Positions 6,588 to 13,239 of a stretch of DNA of 17,674 bases are shown in pieces. Source of the stretch: JACZWL01 sp046756445. GTDB taxonomy: Bacteria > Pseudomonadota > Gammaproteobacteria > Steroidobacterales > Woeseiaceae. The position numbers and the translations under genes were made by a program. The stretch covers positions 1 to 17,674 of the forward strand of contig JBHHWI010000062.1 of the NCBI GenBank assembly GCA_046756445.1, in the 5' to 3' direction. The number at the start of each line of letters is the position of its first letter. Position 1 is the first letter of the stretch. The notes beneath the pieces were generated by a model. That model had not been told where the DNA came from and ran no database searches. It saw only the letters and a list, made by a program, of their open reading frames with translations.

Positions 6588-8651
6588 TTACCGCAACGCG
6601 GCGGCGATGTTGCCGCCGTCCACGGTGGTCACGCCCGCCGTCGTGCGTAGCGCCAGGGCCTGGTGCAGGAATGCCTGCGCGACGTCATCGGCCGTCACTT
6701 CCTCGCCGAGCAGGTTACCTGCCAGATACGTCGCTTGCGTCTGATCCCGACTGCGCGCCCGCGCCTCGATCATCTCGTCGGTCAGAAGCCCGCTGCGAAT
6801 TCGGTCCGCATTGACCGCATTCGAGCGAATGCCGAACTTGCCGTACTCCAGCGCATACTGGCGCGACAGGAAAAGGGTGGCTGCTTTCGGTAGTCCATAC
6901 GCACCGAAGTTGGCGCCGGGATTGACCGCCTGTTTCGACGCATTGAACAACAGCGCTCCGCCGGTATCCTGTGCGCGCATGATGCCGACGGCCTTCTTCG
7001 CCATCCGCTGGTGCGAGAAGAAATTGAGCTCGAAACTTTGCCGCAGCAGCGCATCGTCCAGCTCGCCGATAGCCCCCTCCCATGCCGCGCCGGCGTTCGA
7101 TACCAGGATGTCGAGCCCGCCGAAGTGCTGGCAAAGGCGATCGAAAGCAGAGTCTGCGGATTCGTCGTCGGTGACATCGGCCTCGATGGTCAGAACCCCC
7201 GGACCGATACTGTCGGCAGCCGTTTCGAGTGCCCCGCTGTCGACATCCAGCACCGCGACCTCGGCGCCCTGGCCTGCAAACAGGCGCGCGGTGGCCGCCC
7301 CGATTGTTCCGCCGCCACCGGTAATCAGCGCGATCTGACCTGCAAGCGGCTTGTCAGCGGTTTTGCCCAGTTTCGCCTGCTCCAGTGACCAGTATTCCAT
7401 CTCGAACAAATCCTTTTCATCCAAGGCCTCGTATCGGCCCACGATTTCGGCATCGGTCACCGTATGCACTGTGATCTCGGCGAGATCGGCTGCGACGGTT
7501 GCCGAGGCGTGATCCTTGCCGACGCCGAAGAGACCGACGCCGGGCACCATAACGACGCATGGTGAAGGATCCAGCATCGTTTTCGGAGCGTGCTCGTCGT
7601 TGTGTTCGTTGAAGTACTGCACATAGTCCTTCCGAAAACCTGTGGCGGCATCGGCAACCGCCGCGGCAAATTCATCGAAATGCTGCGCATCAGGCGCGGG
7701 TACTATCAAGGGTTTGTTCTTGGTCCGAATAATATGATCCGGCGTCACGACTCCCCGCGTGCCGTAATCGGAAAGATCCTCGCCGTCCGTATAGGACCGA
7801 ATGCGCTCCGAGCTGCGAAAAGCCAGCACACGGCGGGACACCGGCGACCCTTTTTCGCGTTTCGCGCAGGCACCGCGAATCACCGGCGCGATATCCGCCA
7901 CCCTTGCGACACTCGACGGCAGTGAGGCAGGCGCAAACACGGCCGGCGCGCGTTTCTTCTCAGCCTCTTTGATCCGCTGTTCGGCGACAGAGACCAGATC
8001 GATCATTCGGTCATAGGATTGGCGCGCCGTATCGCCGAACGTGAATATGCCGTGCTTGTGCAGGATCAGGCCTTCGATGTCCGGGTTTGCGTCGAAGACG
8101 TCCGCCGTGACGATTGAGAGCTCGAATCCGGGCATCACGAACGGGACAATCGCAACCCTGTCTTTGAAAACCTCCCGGCATATCTCCTCGCCATTCGGCT
8201 GATCCGACAGGGACAGAACCGCTGATGCGTGGGCATGGTCGACGAACTTGCATGGAATATAGGCATGCAACAGCGTCTCGACCGACGGGTTCGGCGCTTT
8301 GGGATCGAGCAGATTGGACCGAAGAAAACCCACCATATCTTCGTCCGACATCCCGTCGCGGCCGCGGACCGCGTGCAGTGGCTCGAGCCGAACGGCGGGC
8401 AGCCCCTCCGGCTCGATATCGCCGAGGTCCCAGCCACTGCCCTTGACGCACAGCACGTCGCACGTCCGGCCCAGGAAGTCCGCAGTCCTGGTCTTGACCG
8501 ACGTGTTGCCACCCCCGTGGATCACGAGTCCGGGATTGTTGCCGATCAGTCGGCTGGTGTAGACACGAGCAGCCAGATCCTCGGATACATTGCACTCGGC
8601 ATAGTGTGTCAGGAGCGACCGATATTCTTGATCAGACCATTCGTTTTTCAT
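6588..8651 (-). CDS. Bifunctional class II sugar-phosphate aldolase / short-chain dehydrogenase (RhaEW-like)
   Basis: A 687-residue fusion. The N-terminal half (about 1-430) is a class II aldolase of the rhamnulose/fuculose-1-phosphate type, which cleaves a ketose-1-phosphate to dihydroxyacetone phosphate and an aldehyde. Zinc-site candidates are Glu125 (PSVETLLHA), His139 and His141 (DHAHAS) and His200 (HKHGIFTFG). HGGGNTSVK (45-53) should bind phosphate. The C-terminal half (about 435-687) is a complete SDR with TGGGGTIG (444-451), Asp469 ending the second strand (NAD preference), SNAG (518-521), Ser572, Tyr585 and Lys589. Characterised relatives (RhaEW) cleave L-rhamnulose-1-phosphate and oxidise lactaldehyde. 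Beside two purine nucleoside phosphorylases and an MtnA homologue, ribulose-1-phosphate or a 5-deoxy analogue is an equally good substrate. ATG 8651 was chosen over TTG 8678 because AGAAAGA precedes it. The gene follows the phosphorylase by 54 bases in one operon. Confidence 0.93.
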   Translation of the reverse strand: MKNEWSDQEYRSLLTHYAECNVSEDLAARVYTSRLIGNNPGLVIHGGGNTSVKTRTADFLGRTCDVLCVKGSGWDLGDIEPEGLPAVRLEPLHAVRGRDGMSDEDMVGFLRSNLLDPKAPNPSVETLLHAYIPCKFVDHAHASAVLSLSDQPNGEEICREVFKDRVAIVPFVMPGFELSIVTADVFDANPDIEGLILHKHGIFTFGDTARQSYDRMIDLVSVAEQRIKEAEKKRAPAVFAPASLPSSVARVADIAPVIRGACAKREKGSPVSRRVLAFRSSERIRSYTDGEDLSDYGTRGVVTPDHIIRTKNKPLIVPAPDAQHFDEFAAAVADAATGFRKDYVQYFNEHNDEHAPKTMLDPSPCVVMVPGVGLFGVGKDHASATVAADLAEITVHTVTDAEIVGRYEALDEKDLFEMEYWSLEQAKLGKTADKPLAGQIALITGGGGTIGAATARLFAGQGAEVAVLDVDSGALETAADSIGPGVLTIEADVTDDESADSAFDRLCQHFGGLDILVSNAGAAWEGAIGELDDALLRQSFELNFFSHQRMAKKAVGIMRAQDTGGALLFNASKQAVNPGANFGAYGLPKAATLFLSRQYALEYGKFGIRSNAVNADRIRSGLLTDEMIEARARSRDQTQATYLAGNLLGEEVTADDVAQAFLHQALALRTTAGVTTVDGGNIAAALR

Positions 8652-8705
8652 GTTGTCTTTCTGCCTGGGGAACCGCAACAGGTCTCGCCTGCCGGTGAAG
8701 TGTAT

Positions 8706-9530
8706 TCACATGTCGGGTATCACGAGTTCCAGTATCCTGCCTATACTCTCGCCTGCAACGGACGCATTGTGCAATACGTCCTCGATTGTGTCGGGTTGCT
8801 GGTCTTCGTCGCCGGTTGCTTTGTTGGCGATCGCCGAGATGCCCAGTACATCGAGGCCGCAATGGTTCGCTGCAATCACTTCGATTGCAACAGACATTCC
8901 GATCGCGTCGGCGCCGGCACTCCTGAAGAAGCGGCGTTCAGCCGATGTTTCCAGTGACGGTCCTGTTACCGCCGCGTAGATCCCCGAGTGCAGGGTCTCG
9001 CCCAGCGTCTGCGCGGCATCGATTGCCAGCGTTCGTAATGCCGGCGCGTACGCCCTCGACATGTCGGGAAAGCGGTCGCCGAGTTGTTCGTCGTTCAGCC
9101 CGGTCAACGGATTTTTGCCGGTGAAATTCAGATGATCGACAATCAGCATGGGCTCGCCCGGTTGAAACGCCGGATTGAGCGCGCCCGCGGCATTGGTGAC
9201 GATCAGGTATCGGGCGCCGAGGTGCCTCAGCAGATACACCGGCAGGGTGACGTCTCCCACGCTGTGACCTTCATAGAGGTGGCATCGTCCCTGAAAAACG
9301 GCGATGCGACGTCCATGGAGCGTGCCCAGCAGCAGATTGCCCTGATGCCCCGGAGCGGTGACGCCCGGAAAGTCGTCGATGTCCGAGTAGGCGATCGCCG
9401 CTTCGACATCGAATCGACCAGGCATGTCCCCGAGGCCGCTGCCGAGGACGAGACCGATCTCGACATCCTCGGTGCACACCGCCCGCACACTCGCACTGGC
9501 GCGACCGATGCGTTCCCAATAGCCGTTCAT
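8706..9530 (-). CDS. Purine nucleoside phosphorylase, trimeric (PNP-II, PunA/XapA-like) type
   Basis: A 274-residue enzyme of the trimeric phosphorylase class, unrelated in detail to DeoD. Motifs in order: LGSGLG (29-34), His62 in PGHQG, RCHLYEG (82-88), TNAAGALN (112-119), TGPSLETSAE with Glu194, IGMSVAIEV with Met212 and Ser213, and ISAIANKATG with Asn236. In this family Asn at that last site selects 6-oxopurines (inosine, guanosine, xanthosine), while methylthioadenosine phosphorylases have Asp, so the enzyme is predicted to make ribose-1-phosphate from 6-oxopurine nucleosides. The usual TVPEV after GMS is VAIEV here, a small departure in the base/ribose pocket. ATG 9530 with AAGAAG upstream gives the family's normal N-terminal length; a GTG at 9569 would add 13 residues. 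It is the first gene of the minus-strand pair with the aldolase fusion and is divergent from the MtnA homologue. Confidence 0.94.
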   Translation of the reverse strand: MNGYWERIGRASASVRAVCTEDVEIGLVLGSGLGDMPGRFDVEAAIAYSDIDDFPGVTAPGHQGNLLLGTLHGRRIAVFQGRCHLYEGHSVGDVTLPVYLLRHLGARYLIVTNAAGALNPAFQPGEPMLIVDHLNFTGKNPLTGLNDEQLGDRFPDMSRAYAPALRTLAIDAAQTLGETLHSGIYAAVTGPSLETSAERRFFRSAGADAIGMSVAIEVIAANHCGLDVLGISAIANKATGDEDQQPDTIEDVLHNASVAGESIGRILELVIPDM

Positions 9531-9830
9531 GATTCTTCTTGCAGCCGCAACGGACTCACTCTCACGCACTCAGGATTGCTGCCGGTGACTCGATCTGATG
9601 CTGCGCGAAGGGGCGTTCGGCGAACGATCGTGCGCATTTCGACCTCACCCGACATTCTCGCCGTGGCCAGTTTACGCGAATCGGGCAGGCGTTGATAATT
9701 GCCGGACGGCTCTGTATTTTCTTTTTGATCGGCGGAGAGAACCCGCATTAGACTCGTCTGCATTACGACCGGGGGTGTCTGTGGAAGCAAGCAAGCAGGC
9801 CATGGTCACATGGCCGAAAGGAATCCGGCG
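9531..9830. promoter_or_regulatory. Divergent intergenic region between PNP and MtnA-family genes
   Basis: About 300 bases with no convincing gene, expected to hold the promoters of both divergent operons. On the minus strand TTATCA (9698-9693) and TAAACT (9674-9669), 18 bases apart, form a weak sigma-70-like pair reading toward the phosphorylase. On the plus strand TTGATC at 9725-9730 is a possible -35, but no good -10 follows at the right distance. A T-rich patch lies at about 9712-9726. I see no clear operator repeat or riboswitch. These promoter calls are tentative. Confidence 0.4.
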
Positions 9831-10928
9831 GTGAAAGTGCGGGGGCAGGCATATCGCACGATCTGGGTCGCCGAAAACAGCGAAACAGTCAGGGTCATCG
9901 ATCAGACCCGATTGCCGCATGATTTCGTTATCGCGGAGCTGGACACCGTCGAGCAGGCGGTGCACGCGATCAAACACATGCTGGTGCGCGGCGCGCCGTT
10001 GATCGGTGCGACCGCCGCCTATGGTTTGTGTCTCGCGATGCGCAAGGACCCCGGTGACGATAATCTGCGTGCGGCGTACGACGCCTTGATGTCGTCACGG
10101 CCGACGGCAGTCAATCTTCGCTGGGCGCTGGAGCGTGTGTACCAGGCGATTCGTTCATTGCCGGTTCTCGAGCGGCAACGTAAAGCTTACGAGACAGCGA
10201 ATGAGATTTGCGACCAGGACGTCGCAATCTGCAAGGCGATCGGGCAACACGGCATCGAGCTCATACGAGCGGCCCTCGCCAAAACCGGCGGCCGCCCGGT
10301 CAACGTCCTGACGCACTGTAATGCCGGCTGGCTGGCCACGGTCGATTGGGGAACTGCGCTTGCACCGATCTACGCCGCTCATGACGAGGGCATACCGGTG
10401 CATGTCTGGGTCGACGAAACGCGGCCGCGGAACCAGGGCGCTCAGCTGACGGCGTGGGAACTGGCCGAGTACGGCATTGACCATACGCTGGTGACCGACA
10501 ATGCCGGCGGCCATCTGATGCAGCGCGGGCTCGTCGACCTTTGCGTCGTGGGAACGGATCGCACCACGGCTGCCGGCGATGTCTGCAACAAGATCGGCAC
10601 CTACCTGAAAGCGCTGGCCGCGCGAGACAACGATGTGCCGTTCTACGTGGGATTGCCGTCGCCGACGATCGACTGGGCTACTCGGGACGGACTGAAAGAC
10701 ATACCGATCGAACAGCGCGACGGCGACGAAGTTACGAAGGTCCATGGCCGAACCGATTCGGGCCTCGATGAGACGGTCGCCATCGCTCAATCCAGAACCC
10801 GTGTGCGCAATGACGCGTTCGACGTTACCCCGGCGCGCCTCGTCAGCGGTCTGATAACCGAGCGCGGGCTGTGCGAGGCCAGCTATGACGGGCTCAGCAC
10901 GCTGTTCCCGCAAGCCGCGACAGGATGA
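9831..10928 (+). CDS. mtnA: MtnA-family sugar-1-phosphate isomerase (methylthioribose-1-phosphate isomerase family)
   Basis: A 365-residue aldose-1-phosphate to ketose-1-phosphate isomerase of the MtnA/eIF2B-like fold. Conserved sites: VRGAPLIGATAAYG (52-65), SRPTAVNL (89-96), catalytic Cys163 in LTHCNAGWLAT, DETRPRNQGAQLTAWEL (195-211), catalytic Asp243 in VGTDRT and NKIGTY (253-258), then FDVTPA near the end. The usual motifs GADRIAANGDVANK and QGARLT read GTDRTTAAGDVCNK and QGAQLT here, so the pocket differs from housekeeping MtnA. GTG 9831 is preferred because AAAGGAA (9817-9823) lies seven bases upstream and the protein then begins MKVRGQAYRTIW as in relatives; ATG 9810 would add seven residues. 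No methylthioadenosine phosphorylase or methylthioribose kinase is nearby. With two purine phosphorylases adjacent, ribose-1-phosphate to ribulose-1-phosphate is my preferred reaction; methylthioribose-1-phosphate or 5-deoxyribose-1-phosphate remain possible. Confidence 0.9.
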   Translation: MKVRGQAYRTIWVAENSETVRVIDQTRLPHDFVIAELDTVEQAVHAIKHMLVRGAPLIGATAAYGLCLAMRKDPGDDNLRAAYDALMSSRPTAVNLRWALERVYQAIRSLPVLERQRKAYETANEICDQDVAICKAIGQHGIELIRAALAKTGGRPVNVLTHCNAGWLATVDWGTALAPIYAAHDEGIPVHVWVDETRPRNQGAQLTAWELAEYGIDHTLVTDNAGGHLMQRGLVDLCVVGTDRTTAAGDVCNKIGTYLKALAARDNDVPFYVGLPSPTIDWATRDGLKDIPIEQRDGDEVTKVHGRTDSGLDETVAIAQSRTRVRNDAFDVTPARLVSGLITERGLCEASYDGLSTLFPQAATG

Positions 10929-10962
10929 GCGGATCGAGGGATCGACTCGAATCGGACCTCGC

Positions 10963-11895
10963 ATGCCTTGCGATAGCTTGTCTGTAAGATCCATCGCGTT
11001 TCTCGGCCTGTTGTCGGCGTGCAGCGCCCTGCCGGGCGGGCCCGGCACCGATGACATCGGTTTCGGCGCGGTTGTCGAGGCAGCAAGGCTGCAAAATCAT
11101 ACGATCCGCGAGGCCAGCGGCCTCGCCCGATCGAACCGCCACAGCGAAATTCTGTGGACCATGAACGACGAGGGCCCGCCGGTGTTGTACGCGATCGGCA
11201 CGGACGGATCCGATCACGGTTCTGTTTATCTGCGAACCGCACGCAATATCGACTGGGAGGACCTGGCGGCTTTCGAGCTTGATGGCAAATCCTACTTGCT
11301 CGTTGCCGACGTCGGTGACAACGAGAGCCGGCGCGCGCATGGTGTGATTTACGTTGTCGAGGAGCCGACGTTGTCGAGGGGTCAGCACCTCGAGGCCGAT
11401 ATTGCCTGGCGGATCCGCTTCAGCTATCCGGACGGGCCCCTGGACTGTGAGGCGGTAGCGGTCGACCCGTCGAATGCGCGTATCCTGCTGCTGGCCAAAC
11501 GCAGGATTCCGGCAACACTCTACGAGCTGCCGCTCAGACCGGATCGAGACCGCATTATCCGGGCGCGCAGAATCGGCGACCTCGACACCCTGCCCCAGCC
11601 TACAGAGCACGATATTGCCCGGGCCCTGCCCGACAACGACTGGCACTGGCAGCCGACTGCAATGGACTTGTCCGCCGACGGCCGGACTGCTGCGGTGCTG
11701 ACTTACAGGCGAGTCTATGTCTACCCGCGACGTGCCGGCGAGGGCTGGGCCAGAACTTTTGCGCGGCAACCGGAATACCTGGATCTGGCTGGCAGGCGCG
11801 AAGCGGAAGCGGTTACTCTCTCGCGAGACGGCAAGGCAATATTCGTGACGCTGGAGGGCGCTCTGGCGCCGATACTCCGCTTCGACCGGCAATAA
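10963..11895 (+). CDS. Putative beta-propeller-like lipoprotein of unknown function
   Basis: From ATG 10963 the 310-residue product has a short hydrophobic signal ending in the lipobox LSAC, with Cys20 as the probable lipidation site, so it is predicted to be anchored in the cell envelope. The rest shows repeated short strand patterns such as SEILWTMNDEGPPVLYAI, KSYLLVADVGDN, ARILLLAKR and GKAIFVTLEG, with DCEAVAVDP and EAEAVTLS at equivalent places. This suggests a beta-propeller of the phytase-like or SdiA-regulated-like type, but I cannot name the family with certainty and see no unambiguous catalytic set. It lies 34 bases after the MtnA homologue and 14 before an exported phosphohydrolase, so it is probably co-transcribed and may work with it on phosphorylated substrates. 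The Shine-Dalgarno at 10963 is weak; TTG 10978 is an alternative start. Confidence 0.8.
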   Translation: MPCDSLSVRSIAFLGLLSACSALPGGPGTDDIGFGAVVEAARLQNHTIREASGLARSNRHSEILWTMNDEGPPVLYAIGTDGSDHGSVYLRTARNIDWEDLAAFELDGKSYLLVADVGDNESRRAHGVIYVVEEPTLSRGQHLEADIAWRIRFSYPDGPLDCEAVAVDPSNARILLLAKRRIPATLYELPLRPDRDRIIRARRIGDLDTLPQPTEHDIARALPDNDWHWQPTAMDLSADGRTAAVLTYRRVYVYPRRAGEGWARTFARQPEYLDLAGRREAEAVTLSRDGKAIFVTLEGALAPILRFDRQ

Positions 11896-11909
11896 CAGGT
11901 GAGTCGATA

Positions 11910-12971
11910 ATGAAAAAGATCAGTTTCCTTTTCGCGGTTCTGGCAGCCTGTCATTCCACGACGCCAGAAACCACGGTATCGCCATCTCCCTCGGTGACGA
12001 TCATGACCTTCAACGTCGAGAACCTGTTCGACAACAGGGATGATGCAGGCAAGGACGACAAGACTTTTTTTGCGCTTGCGGACAAGCAATCTGTTGAACA
12101 CAAGGAAGCGTGCGCGGATATCGAGGTCGAACGCTGGCGCGATCAGTGCCTCCACTGGGACTGGAACGACAGTATCATCGAACAGAAACTCCGGGTCGTT
12201 GCGAACTCCATTCTGCAAGTTGACGGCGGGCGCGGTCCCGACATCATCGCCCTGCAGGAGGTCGAGAACCTCGCGATTCTGGAGCGCCTCCGAACCGGGT
12301 ACCTGGCCGTCGCCGATTATCGTCCTGCCGTACTGATTGAAGGCGATGATCTTCGCGGCATCGATGTCGCGTTCCTGTCGAGGCTCGAGATCGCCTCCGA
12401 GCCCGTGCTGCACAGGATTCCATTTGCCGGCTTCGAACGAGCGCGGGTGGTCGACACGCGCGGCATCCTACAGGCGGACTTTACCCTGCCGGACGGATCG
12501 ATATTGACCGGCTTTGCCGTACATTTCCCCGCGCCGTTTCATCCGACAGAGATGCGTGACGCCGCATACGAGCACCTGAACCGGCTGGAAGCGGGCCTGC
12601 CGACTGACAGGCCGGCGTTCGCCGCCGGCGATTTCAACACGACGGCGGAAGAAGACCGCGAGAAGAAGATGCTCGACCGGCACGTCAGATCGCAGTGGAC
12701 TGTCGCTCACGAGTCAGGCTGCGGCCAGTGTAAGGGCACGCATTACTACGAGCCGGCAGACGACTGGTCCTTCCTCGATATGATCCTGTGGCGGCCAGGT
12801 GAAGATAGTGGCGCGCAAGCAACATGGAACATACGCAAGAATTCGGTATACATCGCCAACCGGACCCCGGATCAGGTCCTCGAAAGCGGCGCGCCGGCGC
12901 GGTTCAGCCTGCCGCAAGGGTCCGGTGTCTCGGACCACTGGCCGATCGTCATGACCATACAACCTAATTGA
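11910..12971 (+). CDS. Exported endonuclease/exonuclease/phosphatase (EEP) family lipoprotein
   Basis: A 353-residue metal-dependent phosphohydrolase of the EEP superfamily (DNase I, exonuclease III and inositol phosphatase fold). Active-site elements are all present: FNVENLFD (Asn35), LQEVEN (Glu117), GIDVAFLS (Asp152), VHFPA (His205), GDFNT (Asp241, Asn243), SFLDMIL (Asp290) and SDHWP (Asp342, His343). A short signal peptide with lipobox LAAC (Cys14) predicts a lipoprotein, acting outside the cytoplasm. Two cysteine pairs (Cys68/Cys80 and Cys271/Cys274) could form disulfides there. It could be a nuclease or a phosphodiesterase/phosphatase; sequence alone does not decide. ACAGGTGAG at 11895-11903 supports ATG 11910. 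Together with the 5'-nucleotidase downstream it suggests degradation of extracellular nucleotides or nucleic acid to nucleosides. Confidence 0.9.
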   Translation: MKKISFLFAVLAACHSTTPETTVSPSPSVTIMTFNVENLFDNRDDAGKDDKTFFALADKQSVEHKEACADIEVERWRDQCLHWDWNDSIIEQKLRVVANSILQVDGGRGPDIIALQEVENLAILERLRTGYLAVADYRPAVLIEGDDLRGIDVAFLSRLEIASEPVLHRIPFAGFERARVVDTRGILQADFTLPDGSILTGFAVHFPAPFHPTEMRDAAYEHLNRLEAGLPTDRPAFAAGDFNTTAEEDREKKMLDRHVRSQWTVAHESGCGQCKGTHYYEPADDWSFLDMILWRPGEDSGAQATWNIRKNSVYIANRTPDQVLESGAPARFSLPQGSGVSDHWPIVMTIQPN

Positions 12972-13239
12972 AAACAATGCGTTGTAGTATGTTTGTGACA
13001 GTTCTTCGAACATTGGGCCGGGCCGGCGGCCGAAAGCGCGTCGAGTCGGCAACATAATCATTATAAGAGCCTTATTGCACGGGCTTTTTGCCTGCGTTAA
13101 ATTTGCAACAAACCACGAGAGACGGATCTTCTCGCCTCGCTATATTTCGGCGGAATATCCGATTTTCTTTTCGGAGCGAAATCAATCCGTCACACACCTC
13201 GACCATGATTGCGCTCCATTTCAATCGCGGGGATCAACA
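12972..13239 (+). promoter_or_regulatory. Intergenic leader upstream of the large TonB-dependent receptor
   Basis: A 268-base gap without a convincing gene. At 13068-13089 a short AGCC/GGCT stem followed by TTTTT is a weak terminator-like element for the upstream operon. TTGCAC (13075-13080) and TAAATT (13098-13103), 17 bases apart, make a moderate sigma-70-like promoter reading toward the receptor, which would leave a 5' leader of about 130 bases. A GC-rich run lies at 13014-13034. The open frame of the receptor can be extended upstream to about 13075 without a stop, but that stretch has no signal peptide character and I treat it as untranslated. Confidence 0.35.

Noticed and set aside
6588..8651. 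Dedicated rhamnose catabolic enzyme
   Set aside because: Similarity to RhaEW is clear, but no rhamnose isomerase, kinase, mutarotase or transporter is in the window, so I did not assign the rhamnose function.
8706..9530. Methylthioadenosine phosphorylase (MtnP) for methionine salvage with MtnA
   Set aside because: Asn236 and the ISAIANKATG context are those of purine nucleoside phosphorylases; MtnP has Asp at this place, and DeoD is also present.
9831..10928. Ribose-1,5-bisphosphate isomerase of the archaeal AMP pathway
   Set aside because: The protein matches bacterial MtnA throughout, and neither RuBisCO nor an AMP phosphorylase is present in the window.
10155..11057. Minus-strand open frame of 300 codons opposite the MtnA homologue
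   Set aside because: Antisense shadow; the plus strand carries full catalytic motifs.
13075..13239. N-terminal extension of the large receptor upstream of ATG 13240
   Set aside because: ATG 13240 has a good ribosome binding site and gives a normal signal peptide; the upstream stretch contains promoter-like elements and would bury the signal peptide.
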